Shown: positions 1 to 6,029 of the stretch, piece after piece
Numbering within the stretch: position 1 is the stretch's first letter
How the letters are laid out: every line of letters starts with the position of its first letter
Assembly: GCA_947627835.1 (NCBI GenBank)
Contig: CANQXM010000003.1
Location: 1-29,715 of the forward strand
Length of the DNA: 29,715 bases
Direction: 5' to 3'
From: an uncultured Bacilli bacterium
Lineage (GTDB): Bacteria > Bacillota_I > Bacilli_A > RF39 > UBA660
Program-made: the position numbers and the translations under genes
Notes under the pieces: model-generated
What the model was told of the DNA's origin: nothing
Databases searched by the model: none
What the model saw: only the letters and a program-made list of their open reading frames with translations

Positions 1-62
1 GGTTCGAACCCGTGATCTTCTGCGTGACAGGCAGACGTGATAGACCACTACACTAACGAACC
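1..62 (-). tRNA. tRNA-Asp (GTC), 3' end cut by window edge
   Basis: Read on the minus strand, the 5' end GGTTCGT is followed by a normal D arm, an anticodon loop with GTC between matching CTGCG-type stems, and a TTCGAACC T-loop. The acceptor 3' strand lies outside the window. It is the third gene of the host tRNA operon and sits one base from tRNA-fMet. Confidence 0.95.
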
Positions 63-63
63 A

Positions 64-140
<77 letters not shown>

Positions 141-159
141 ATATGTTTTTTAAATAAAG

Positions 160-252
160 TGGCGGAGGAAAAGGGATTCGAACCCCTGCGCCGATTGCTC
201 GACCTGTCGGTTTTCAAGACCGATCCCTTCAACCAGACTTGGGTATTCCTCC
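160..252 (-). tRNA. tRNA-Ser (TGA)
   Basis: Minus-strand 93-nt class II tRNA: acceptor GGAGGAA pairs with TTCCTCC, the anticodon loop is CTTGAAA (TGA), a long variable arm follows (GGTCGAGCAATCGGC region), and the T-loop is TTCGAAT. CCA is encoded. It is the first gene of the leftward operon Ser-fMet-Asp, an order known from tRNA clusters of Bacilli. Confidence 0.96.
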
Positions 253-276
253 TTGTCATTTAATAACGACACGCTC

Positions 277-306
277 ATTATAACATGAAGATTTTTTATA
301 TGTCAA
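277..306 (-). promoter_or_regulatory. promoter of the host tRNA operon
   Basis: On the minus strand TTGACA (301-306) is followed after 18 bases by TATAAT (277-282), preceded by TG one base upstream (extended -10). Both hexamers are perfect consensus. It lies 25 bases before the 5' end of tRNA-Ser and points to the three tRNAs. Confidence 0.88.
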
Positions 307-335
307 TAAAAAGCATTTTTCTATTATTAAATTTC

Positions 336-363
336 TATAAAAAAACTATCTAAACGATAGTTT
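336..363 (-). terminator. intrinsic terminator behind the displaced tRNA-Leu 3' end
   Basis: On the minus strand an 8-bp stem AAACTATC/GATAGTTT with a 5-base loop is followed by a run of T. It lies just downstream of the tRNA-Leu remnant in the same orientation, so it is probably that gene's original terminator, cut off from the gene by the prophage. Confidence 0.75.
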
Positions 364-373
364 CTAACTAATA

Positions 374-390
374 TGGTGCCCAAGGCCGGG
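374..390 (-). other. tRNA-Leu 3'-end remnant, likely prophage attachment site
   Basis: The minus strand reads CCCGGCCTTGGGCACCA: the end of a T arm, the acceptor 3' strand CTTGGGC typical of tRNA-Leu, a discriminator A and CCA. No other tRNA arms precede it; the sequence diverges at 391. Phages that integrate into tRNA 3' ends restore the gene at one end and leave such a fragment at the other, so this marks one prophage boundary. The restored tRNA-Leu should lie at the far right end, outside the window. Confidence 0.7.
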
Positions 391-441
391 TTTACCATGA
401 ATGACAAATTCCCTTAAATAAAGGGTTTAATCTCAATTGTA

Positions 442-502
442 ATTACTCTTATATTGCAAAATTACTCTAATTTTTACCACTTCGGAGTAATTTTGGAGTA
501 AT
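442..502. repeat. four ATTACTC/GAGTAAT repeats next to the attachment site
   Basis: ATTACTC occurs at 442-448 and 461-467, and its complement GAGTAAT at 485-491 and 496-502. The inner pair can form a hairpin with arms CAAAATTACTC-like and GAGTAATTTTG. The 250-base gene-poor stretch from att to 518 holds nothing else that I can name. The position next to att fits integrase arm-type sites; control of the HNH gene is the alternative. Both are inference. Confidence 0.45.
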
Positions 503-518
503 TTTTTGAGCAAAAAAT

Positions 519-953
519 ATGCAAAATTGTATTCATTTAAAACAAAAATTAAATCATTCTTTAGAATGTAAAAAGAAGAAAAAAATTATAAATATTAAAG
601 ATTGTTCTAATTGTAAATTTAAAGATTTTCCAAAAACAAAAACGAGACCTAAAAAATCTTCTGCTATTCAAAATGCTGAGAGAAATCGATTCTCTGTATT
701 TACAAAGGATTTAGAGCACTGTATTATTTGTGGAAACAAAAAGGAACATTTGCACGAAATATTCTTTGGAAAAAATAGAAATAAGTCAATGAAGTATGGC
801 TTTGTAATTCCACTATGTTTTCAATGCCATTTGATGATGCATAGAAATAAACAGTTACAAGAAGCGTGGCATATTCGAGGACAACTATATTGGGAAGAAC
901 ATTTAGGATCCAAAAATGAATTTATTGCTATTTTTAGAAAAAATTATATTTAA
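519..953 (+). CDS. HNH nuclease-like zinc protein
   Basis: This 144-residue protein ends in an HNH-type fold. C68-x2-C71 precedes LHEIFFG (H79, E80); then come N87 to S90, YGFVIPLC, and C100-x2-C103-H104 with a further H108. This is the beta-beta-alpha metal core with two zinc-binding CxxC pairs seen in phage HNH proteins, including the Ref type of RecA-dependent nuclease, which it resembles most. The N-terminal half is lysine-rich (runs of K at 18-22) with another CxxC at 29-32 and may bind DNA. It is the only clear phage gene on the plus strand and sits right inside the attachment site, a place where accessory genes are often carried. An in-frame TGA lies 12 bases before the ATG and no good ribosome site is visible, so expression may be weak. 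Target and cleavage activity cannot be told from the sequence. Confidence 0.7.
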   Translation: MQNCIHLKQKLNHSLECKKKKKIINIKDCSNCKFKDFPKTKTRPKKSSAIQNAERNRFSVFTKDLEHCIICGNKKEHLHEIFFGKNRNKSMKYGFVIPLCFQCHLMMHRNKQLQEAWHIRGQLYWEEHLGSKNEFIAIFRKNYI

Positions 954-1002
954 ATCGCTATTATATATAATAAGGAAAGAAAAATTCAAAAATTATATTA
1001 TT

Positions 1003-1031
1003 TTTTCAATTAAAGCAAAATGTGATATACT
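1003..1031 (+). promoter_or_regulatory. candidate plus-strand promoter
   Basis: TTTTCA (1003-1008), 17 bases, TATACT (1026-1031) with TG one base upstream (extended -10). Transcription would start near 1038 and run to the terminator at 1184-1225 without meeting a plus-strand gene. Confidence 0.5.
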
Positions 1032-1035
1032 CCTC

Positions 1036-1104
1036 TTAGGAGCGTGTGTAAGATAATTTTACGATGATTTGGTGCCTGCCAAATTTCAAGTAGAAATTTA
1101 TCAT
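1036..1104 (-). CDS. 22-residue micro-ORF with strong ribosome site
   Basis: On the minus strand AGGAGG is followed after 9 bases by ATG (1104) and 22 codons to TAA. The peptide starts MINFYLKFGRHQ and ends SYTRS; it is basic, with no long hydrophobic stretch. The ribosome site is better than that of many genes here, which is the main reason to list it. It is fully covered by the candidate antisense RNA. It recalls type I toxin modules at prophage ends, but the peptide does not look like the membrane toxins of the Fst/TxpA kind. No promoter for it is evident. It may be chance. Confidence 0.3.
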   Translation of the reverse strand: MINFYLKFGRHQIIVKLSYTRS

Positions 1105-1221
1105 AAATTACCACCTCCTACTTTTTTTGAGCACATTTTGCTTTTTAAGGCAAATTTCACATTTGCCTTCATCGTTTTATAACAAAAAAATAAGGATAAT
1201 CCCGTTTTTGAGATTATCCTT
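1038..1221 (+). ncRNA. candidate ~185-nt structured antisense RNA
   Basis: Between the promoter at 1003-1031 and the bidirectional terminator the plus strand contains several hairpins: CTCCTcttAGGAG near 1030-1042, ATTTGG/CCAAAT near 1067-1084 inside a weaker TTTACGATGA/TCATAAA stem, and AAGGCAAAT/ATTTGCCTT near 1148-1170. There is no plus-strand reading frame with a ribosome site. The RNA would be antisense to the micro-ORF at 1036-1104 and hide its AGGAGG. The 270-base stretch between the HNH gene and the endolysin holds only these elements. Confidence 0.4.
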
Positions 1222-1225
1222 TTCT
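1184..1225 (-). terminator. terminator of the late operon (bidirectional)
   Basis: A 10-bp stem AAGGATAATC/GATTATCCTT (1192-1201 with 1212-1221, one G-T type pair aside) directly follows the endolysin stop codon and ends in a run of T on the minus strand (1184-1190). The plus strand also has T-rich sequence after it. Confidence 0.9.
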
Positions 1226-2119
1226 TTATACAATTTCAATTTGGAATTTTGTTGCGGTGACTCCTGGAGCACCTGCGTATCCATCTTGTCCGTTACCTTT
1301 TTCATTGTCATATTGCCATGCATAATCATTAACTTTATATTTTGCTTTTTTGTAAGGACGGATGCCATTTGGCGTGAAATAATATACTTCAACACAGTCA
1401 ATTTCTTGGTTGTTTCCGGCATATCCATTGATGTAATCATTTATATTATATCCAGTAACAAATCCAAGCCATGAGCCACCTTTGATGTGAGCCCTATATT
1501 TGATAGATCCTTTATCAACTCGGATGGCTAAGCCAATAATAGGACTATTTTCATATCCTGCATAATCATTTAGATTTTTAACTTCTGGTAGCCAGCCATG
1601 TTTTTTAGTCTTAACTTTGTAGAATACATTGACATTGGTATCAGGCTTGACTTCCTCATGTGTATATTTAGAAACTTCTTCTTTTGTTACTTTAAAATAA
1701 CTATAAGGGTCAGTCCAATAATTGGCATTTCCTCGTGTTTCATCTCCACGATACTTAGCGCCACTACGATTATCTAAGTGTACATAATAATCATTAATCT
1801 TAGCCATTCCACCAAAAATACCCATGTCATTTGCAACACAAATAATAATTTTACTAGGGATAGCCTTACCATTCTCATCATAATAGACACAATCAGATGC
1901 TAATCCTTCACTATGTCTACCAGCAAATCCGTTTTGTTGAATATCGTATGTTTTACACCGATATCCGCTTGAAATGATACATTTGCTAGCATGAACTTTT
2001 GAAAATACTTGTTCTAGTTTATTAACAAGATTTTCATCGATATAGATTCCACCACAATGTGGGCATTTAAATTCTGAACTATGAAAATGTTCTGTAATTT
2101 TTTTAGAAGTTGTAATCAT
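1226..2119 (-). CDS. endolysin: M15 peptidase with cell-wall-binding repeats
   Basis: Cell lysis enzyme that cuts peptidoglycan peptides at the end of infection. The N-terminal ~140 residues are a peptidase M15A domain: FKCPHCGG at 17-24, SGYRC at 51-55, the zinc motif H69-x6-D76 (GRHSEGLASD) and the third ligand in YVHLD (H114). A linker with EEVKPDTN follows, then about 125 residues with three diverged repeats, each with an aromatic WL or YAW block, a DYAG or GYAG turn and a hydrophobic strand (near 175-205, 207-250 and 255-297). These resemble the C-terminal wall-binding repeats of phage lysins from Bacillota. There is no signal peptide, so it depends on the holin upstream at 2153. It is the last gene of the late operon, with a terminator directly behind it. 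Confidence 0.9.
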   Translation of the reverse strand: MITTSKKITEHFHSSEFKCPHCGGIYIDENLVNKLEQVFSKVHASKCIISSGYRCKTYDIQQNGFAGRHSEGLASDCVYYDENGKAIPSKIIICVANDMGIFGGMAKINDYYVHLDNRSGAKYRGDETRGNANYWTDPYSYFKVTKEEVSKYTHEEVKPDTNVNVFYKVKTKKHGWLPEVKNLNDYAGYENSPIIGLAIRVDKGSIKYRAHIKGGSWLGFVTGYNINDYINGYAGNNQEIDCVEVYYFTPNGIRPYKKAKYKVNDYAWQYDNEKGNGQDGYAGAPGVTATKFQIEIV

Positions 2120-2152
2120 ATTATTTCTCCTTTTCTATTTAAAACTTCATTT

Positions 2153-2497
2153 TTATTTTTCTTCATCATTTTTATCTTCAACTTTCGTTGAAATCTTTAA
2201 TAAGTCTCTTAGTTTCATCAGGTCTTTTCCACCATAAAGAATAATTCCTGCTGTGAATAGTAGTTTCATTCCTTCAATTAGATTCACTTCGATTCCATTA
2301 ATGTTAGCGACCATAATTTCCGGATTCAACAATGCGCAGGAATACATAAAAAAGCAAGATACCAAGATGCATCCTGCTTTAAAGATTCCATTATATAGGT
2401 TGTCTTTATTGAACTCTTTTTTTAGTTCGGCTAAAGTCATTCCCAAAAAGATATTAGCTAACATAACAGCCATTAATCCTACAATAATTTTCCACAT
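2153..2497 (-). CDS. holin
   Basis: A 114-residue membrane protein with hydrophobic segments at about 4-22, 38-55 and 80-95 and a charged C-terminus (KVEDKNDEEK), typical of phage holins. It would form lesions in the cytoplasmic membrane and let the endolysin out. It lies directly before the endolysin gene and behind the tail fibre array, the usual site of the lysis cassette. The sequence gives the topology but not the exact holin family. Confidence 0.8.
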   Translation of the reverse strand: MWKIIVGLMAVMLANIFLGMTLAELKKEFNKDNLYNGIFKAGCILVSCFFMYSCALLNPEIMVANINGIEVNLIEGMKLLFTAGIILYGGKDLMKLRDLLKISTKVEDKNDEEK

Positions 2498-2513
2498 TTT
2501 TTATTCCTTCTTT

Positions 2514-2816
2514 CTAAGTAACACTTCTTTGCGCAATTGTACTGTCATTTAATATGACATTTTCACACAATTTTTTGGTGTAAGAATCGTATCCAGCAGA
2601 TAGATATAAATCACATACTTCTGCTCTTTCAACATTTGGAATATCCTTGTTCCAAATGATTGCTTTTTCGGATAATCTCATCGCATCATCTAATTTATTG
2701 TTTTGAAACTCAAACTCATTCATAATTTTATGAAACGACCAAAAAGTTCCTCCGATAAATGAAATGATTGCTAAGATTATCCCAAAATTTTTCCAATATT
2801 TTTCAATTTTTTTCAT
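2514..2816 (-). CDS. small membrane-anchored phage protein
   Basis: This 100-residue protein has one N-terminal membrane segment (about 10-29, FGIILAIISFIGGTFWSF) after a basic start, then a soluble tail with two cysteines (C68, C84). No known domain is recognised. It lies between the tail fibre genes and the holin, 17 bases from the latter. Proteins of this build at this place often belong to the lysis cassette (for example spanin-like or antiholin roles), but this is only inference from position. Confidence 0.6.
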   Translation of the reverse strand: MKKIEKYWKNFGIILAIISFIGGTFWSFHKIMNEFEFQNNKLDDAMRLSEKAIIWNKDIPNVERAEVCDLYLSAGYDSYTKKLCENVILNDSTIAQRSVT

Positions 2817-2832
2817 ATAAATCCTTTCTATT

Positions 2833-3267
2833 TTATTTCCAAAACCCGAATGTAAAATAAGATGCTGTTACTTCATCTAATTTTGTGCTTGAAGAATTGT
2901 TGTGGTTACGAATCCTTATACTTCCTGTGTTTCTGGTAAAACATACTGCTCTAGAAGCAAATCCCTGGTTCGCTCCCATAAATGATAAATCACAGAAATA
3001 TTGTGTATCTTTATATGGCACTGGAAGCGTAATTGTAACATCTACAGGAGTCCATGCTTCATTTATTGCTGGCATTTTCACATTTCCTAAGTAAATTAAT
3101 ACTCCGTTGTCATACTTTAGATAAACTCCTGTATCCATCACACCTATTTCGCATTCGCCTTGAAATGCATTAAAAATTCGTTGTTCTAAGTTATCAAGCC
3201 CAGCCTTATTGATTGGTGTTTTAGGACTGGTGCCTTTGTTATTCCATGTTTTTTTTGAAAAACTCAT
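2833..3267 (-). CDS. tail fibre/receptor-binding protein, copy 1
   Basis: This 144-residue protein starts with the module shared by all five genes of the array: K-x-W-x-x-KGT-x-x-KTPIN-x-AGL-x-x-LEQRI, about 35 residues, which should attach it to the tail tip or act in trimer formation. The rest is a beta-rich domain with a central NVKMPAINEAW block and a C-terminal FGFWK. It resembles the C-terminal receptor-binding domains of small tail fibres (gp53-like family) and probably contacts the host surface. It is closest to the gene at 4364 over its whole length, so one is a duplicate of the other. It is the last gene of the array. Confidence 0.65.
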   Translation of the reverse strand: MSFSKKTWNNKGTSPKTPINKAGLDNLEQRIFNAFQGECEIGVMDTGVYLKYDNGVLIYLGNVKMPAINEAWTPVDVTITLPVPYKDTQYFCDLSFMGANQGFASRAVCFTRNTGSIRIRNHNNSSSTKLDEVTASYFTFGFWK

Positions 3268-3314
3268 TTGAACGCTATTTAATTTTGAACTCTTCTTCGA
3301 TTTTGTCTATAATC

Positions 3315-3749
3315 TTATTTTTCTATGGCGTAAAGAATAATCTTACAAATTGGATAAGTACTTTTAGATTTAACTACGATCTCTCCATTAAACATGAAAA
3401 AATAGCCAATGTCTTGAACTTCCCATTGGGTATCTGCAAATGCACAAAAGCCATTTATTTCAGTTGTACAGGCAAAATTTAAATTTCCTATTTTTATTTG
3501 TTTGTTAACTGAAAATTTATCGTTTTTTTGCACTACAAGATTTCCAACAACAAACTTTCCAATTTTGTGAAAATCATGACTTAATAATTCTATTCCTTCT
3601 TCTAATTTTATTGGGTCACTTATTTTTTCACCATTCATTTCAGAAAATGCTTTATTGATTCTGTTTTCCAGATCATTAAGACCTGCAGCATTCAATGGTG
3701 TTTTTGTAGTATTTCCTTTATTGAACCAATTTTTAATCTGAAAAGCCAT
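3315..3749 (-). CDS. tail fibre-type protein, copy 2
   Basis: The first ~35 residues are the shared module (MAFQIKNWFNKG, KTPLNAAGLNDLENRI). The remaining ~110 residues differ from the other copies: a KISDPIKLEEGIELL stretch, then beta-rich sequence with a lone W near the middle and the end KIILYAIEK. The pattern is a constant attachment module with an exchangeable C-terminal domain. It overlaps nothing and has only a weak ribosome site, so it may depend on translation of the gene before it. Confidence 0.6.
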   Translation of the reverse strand: MAFQIKNWFNKGNTTKTPLNAAGLNDLENRINKAFSEMNGEKISDPIKLEEGIELLSHDFHKIGKFVVGNLVVQKNDKFSVNKQIKIGNLNFACTTEINGFCAFADTQWEVQDIGYFFMFNGEIVVKSKSTYPICKIILYAIEK

Positions 3750-3778
3750 ATCATCGGCTTAGTTCTTGCAATTATGAG

Positions 3779-4225
3779 TTATTTCCAATAACCTGATGCG
3801 GTCCAGTCAGCACTTGTTTTTTCAATAGCTGTGTCTTTTGATGCGTTAAAACTTATCACATCAAAACCATCTGTTGCCTTATTTCTATAACCATTTACCC
3901 TAGATGCATAACCATTTCCAAGTGCAAGCATTGTAACTGATATTCCATACGATGTATAAGCGAATGGAACCGGAAAAGTAACATGAACGGCATCTCCATG
4001 CCATTCTTGTGTCATTGCCGGTAAAGTAACAGTTCCCCAACAAAAAAGCCGTCCATCGGCATACTTTATATAATCCACACCATTTTCTTTCCCAGTTTTT
4101 TCGATTGAATTCGAATCACTGGCTTCCGCTATTCTTTTTTCTAAATCATTTAAAGCATCTTTATTAATAACGGTTTTGGTTGAGGAGCCTTTATTGAACC
4201 ATTCTTTTATCCGAAACTTACTCAC
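3779..4225 (-). CDS. tail fibre/receptor-binding protein, copy 3
   Basis: The protein begins with the shared module (SKFRIKEWFNKGSSTKT, LNDLEKRIAEA) followed by a gp53-like C-terminal domain: YIKYADGRLFCWGTVTLPA, then WHGDAVHVTFPVPF and the end SGYWK. I choose GTG at 4225 over an upstream TTG at 4243: the protein then aligns with its paralogues from residue 1, and GGTGAT lies at the right distance. This GTG overlaps the stop of the micro-ORF 4218-4316, so translation may be coupled. The gene is bounded by short inverted repeats (TAGTTCTTGC/GCAAGAACTA). Confidence 0.65.
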   Translation of the reverse strand: MSKFRIKEWFNKGSSTKTVINKDALNDLEKRIAEASDSNSIEKTGKENGVDYIKYADGRLFCWGTVTLPAMTQEWHGDAVHVTFPVPFAYTSYGISVTMLALGNGYASRVNGYRNKATDGFDVISFNASKDTAIEKTSADWTASGYWK

Positions 4226-4316
4226 AATTATCACCGAGAGCAAGAACTATTTTAAAGCCTTGCCCCCTCTCCTTGGAAGAAGAGTTCCTATTTTTAAATA
4301 GCAACCCCCCCCGCAT
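4218..4316 (-). CDS. micro-ORF with G8 tract before tail fibre copy 3
   Basis: ATG CGG GGG GGG opens a 32-codon frame whose peptide starts MRGGLLFKNRNSSSKERGQ and whose TAA overlaps the GTG start of the next gene. The eight G (4305-4312) follow the start directly. The peptide resembles the one from 5690-5770 (RGG, then LF, then ER), so the pair is probably a family and not chance. A hairpin (GCAAG/CTTGC with flanking GAGA/TCTC) ends just before the GGTGAT ribosome site. With 9 G the frame would stop after seven codons. No clear ribosome site precedes this ATG, so it could be a remnant. Confidence 0.4.
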   Translation of the reverse strand: MRGGLLFKNRNSSSKERGQGFKIVLALGDNCE

Positions 4317-4363
4317 CGTAAATTTGTTTGTATCATAATTTTAGGTTATTTTTTATCTATGAG

Positions 4364-4798
4364 TTATTTCCATAATCCGACGGTAAAATAAGATACGGTT
4401 AGTGCATTTATATTTGGATCGGTCGATCCATTGTAATTACGAATTATTAAACTTCCTGTGTTTCTAGTAAAACAATCTGACCTATAAGAGAATCCTCTAG
4501 CCGCTGACATAAATGATGAATCACAGAAATATTTTGTGTCCGTATATGGTATTGGAAATTTTACTGTAACATCTACTGCACTCCATGCTTCTGTTATGGC
4601 GGGCATCGTTACATTCCCAAGGTAAATCAAAATGCCATTGTCGTATTTAAAATAATACCCTGTGTCCGTAACTCCAATTTCACATTCATTTTTAAGTGCA
4701 TTGGAAATCCGTTGTTCTAGATCATTAAGTCCTTTAGCGTTTACAGGTGTCTTTGTTGTACTTCCTTTGTTAAACCAATTCTTAATTTGAAATGCCAT
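4364..4798 (-). CDS. tail fibre/receptor-binding protein, copy 4
   Basis: A 144-residue protein with the shared N-terminal module (MAFQIKNWFNKGSTTKTPVN, GLNDLEQRI) and a C-terminal domain close to copy 1: ECEIGVTDTG, YLGNVTMPAITEAW, then YFCDSSFM, the CFTRNTGS block and the end VGLWK. The two copies differ mostly in the surface-type positions of the last third. This fits duplication followed by divergence in receptor binding. It lies 28 bases behind the gene at 4826 in the operon. Confidence 0.65.
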   Translation of the reverse strand: MAFQIKNWFNKGSTTKTPVNAKGLNDLEQRISNALKNECEIGVTDTGYYFKYDNGILIYLGNVTMPAITEAWSAVDVTVKFPIPYTDTKYFCDSSFMSAARGFSYRSDCFTRNTGSLIIRNYNGSTDPNINALTVSYFTVGLWK

Positions 4799-4825
4799 GT
4801 TTTTCGCATTTTATCTGCTCTCTTT

Positions 4826-5653
4826 TTAATGAATTATAAAATAAGGTCTTATGCCATTTTTTAAGTTGGCATCTTCACTATTGTTATATCCTCCGAGTGA
4901 TATGATGGTGAATCTATTTTTAGTAGATACTGCACGTGTCCAATAGTTTTTGTCTTTTAGCGATATGAATTCTGGAGCCATTTTAAATAGTGGGAATTGC
5001 ACATTATCAATTCCTATATCAAAGCCACTGGAACTCCATGCTATGGTACCGGTTACTTGTACTTCATTCATTAATGATAAATTTTGATTTTTAAAATCCC
5101 AAGAACTCGCACAACCTGAATTCGTTCCCCACCGATTGTAACCGGTTTCATTAGTAGCAGTCGTTAATAAATTGCTGTACGACATAACATGGCCATCAAA
5201 AATAGGATTAATCAGTTCTGTCAAAATACCTGGCAAAATTGTCGAAAACATATTACTACCACTATACCCTTTTGATGTTGTTGCCGTCTCATTCATGGAA
5301 TTTTCCCCAAGTGATTCATCTGGTACAAAAATTGCATGATGGAGAGAAGTCCGACGATTTAGATAATAATCAAAAGCTGCAATTCTCCAAGTGATTCCAT
5401 TCTTTTTTATATAATCGCCGATATATAAATCATCAAATGCTCCATTCGAAATTCTTGTGTATAGACTTTCATCGTCCAGGTAAGATGTGATATCTTTTCC
5501 TCGGAAAATTGAATTGTGGCTTCCTGCACTGTTCCTATCAATATTATTAAAAGCATCAAGAATTCTTTGTTCTAAGTCATTCAATCCGGATGCATTCAAT
5601 GGTGTTTTGGTTGAGGTGCCTTTATCGAACCATGACTTCTTTAGAAAACTCAT
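4826..5653 (-). CDS. long tail fibre protein with lectin-like C-terminal domain
   Basis: A 275-residue protein, the largest and first-transcribed of the array. The shared module fills residues 1-35 (MSFLKKSWFDKGTSTKTPLN, GLNDLEQRILDAF). From about residue 70 a different domain follows: DLYIGDYIKKNGITWRIAAF, several aromatic-rich blocks, NYWTRAVSTK and the end NGIRPYFIIH. The final NG-x-RP motif and the WRIAAFDYYL block recall DUF6273-type domains with a formylglycine-enzyme/C-type lectin-like fold, used for ligand binding. The start is preceded by GAGG at 7 bases, but this site can be paired in a hairpin (5659-5723), so expression may depend on the micro-ORF upstream. Confidence 0.65.
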   Translation of the reverse strand: MSFLKKSWFDKGTSTKTPLNASGLNDLEQRILDAFNNIDRNSAGSHNSIFRGKDITSYLDDESLYTRISNGAFDDLYIGDYIKKNGITWRIAAFDYYLNRRTSLHHAIFVPDESLGENSMNETATTSKGYSGSNMFSTILPGILTELINPIFDGHVMSYSNLLTTATNETGYNRWGTNSGCASSWDFKNQNLSLMNEVQVTGTIAWSSSGFDIGIDNVQFPLFKMAPEFISLKDKNYWTRAVSTKNRFTIISLGGYNNSEDANLKNGIRPYFIIH

Positions 5654-5658
5654 AGATT

Positions 5659-5723
5659 GACCTCACGAAAAAAGAGAGCTAGCTGTTTATTATGCTTCTC
5701 TCCTTTCGTCGTGGTGTGAGGTC
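5659..5723 (-). promoter_or_regulatory. hairpin covering the ribosome site of the long tail fibre gene
   Basis: On the minus strand GACCTCAC (5716-5723) is complementary to GTGAGGTC (5659-5666), which contains the ribosome site of the gene starting at 5653. Inside, GAAA-GGAGAG can pair with CTCTC-TTTC, extending the stem. A ribosome translating the micro-ORF 5690-5770 would run through the upstream arm and free the site. This is a sequence-based fold; no energy was computed. Confidence 0.5.
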
Positions 5724-5770
5724 TGGTTAAATAACCATACCCCCCCCCGAACATATTTTTGATTTTTCAT
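5690..5770 (-). CDS. micro-ORF with G9 tract before the tail fibre array
   Basis: ATG (5770) lies 2 bases behind the stop of the gene before it and has a GAGGAAAAG ribosome site at the right distance. The 26-codon frame gives MKNQKYVRGGVWLFNQTS and then HHDERREA. Codons 8-10 are encoded by a run of nine G (5740-5748 as C on the plus strand). With eight G the frame would instead run on and end in TGA overlapping the ATG of the tail fibre gene at 5653. With seven G it would stop after 11 codons, before the hairpin. The peptide is related to that of 4218-4316. I infer a leader peptide with a length-variable switch. Confidence 0.5.
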   Translation of the reverse strand: MKNQKYVRGGVWLFNQTSHHDERREA

Positions 5771-5771
5771 T

Positions 5772-6029
5772 TTATTTCTTTTCCTCGCTTTCTTTTTTGG
5801 CAATATCGTTTTCATATTGCATTCTTTCTTTTTCCATTTCAATGTTTTTCTGACTGACGATTTCCTGATGAACGTCAGTCATGACTAAATCAAGCAAAAA
5901 GAACGATAATCCGTTCTTTCTTGAAATGTCATTGATTGCTTTAACCAGCTCATTTCTTGCATCAACCATCATCACCGATAGTGGCTTTTGAACTGATTTC
6001 TTTTCTGAATCTTCTACTTTTTCTTTCAT
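5772..6029 (-). CDS. small phage protein between tail tip and fibre genes
   Basis: This 85-residue, highly charged protein has no membrane segment. A hydrophobic helix (SFFLLDLVMTDVHQEIV, about 42-60) is followed by a long lysine- and glutamate-rich helix likely to form a coiled coil. It overlaps the start region of the tail tip gene by 4 bases, so the two are translated together. Similar small proteins follow the tail-tip gene in many phages of gut Bacillota. No function is known to me; a role in fibre attachment or assembly would fit its place. Confidence 0.55.
   Translation of the reverse strand: MKEKVEDSEKKSVQKPLSVMMVDARNELVKAINDISRKNGLSFFLLDLVMTDVHQEIVSQKNIEMEKERMQYENDIAKKESEEKK

Noticed and set aside
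2833..5653. Diversity-generating retroelement acting on the lectin-like fibre domain
   Set aside because: No reverse transcriptase, template repeat or variable repeat is found in the window; paralogue differences are spread and not adenine-specific.
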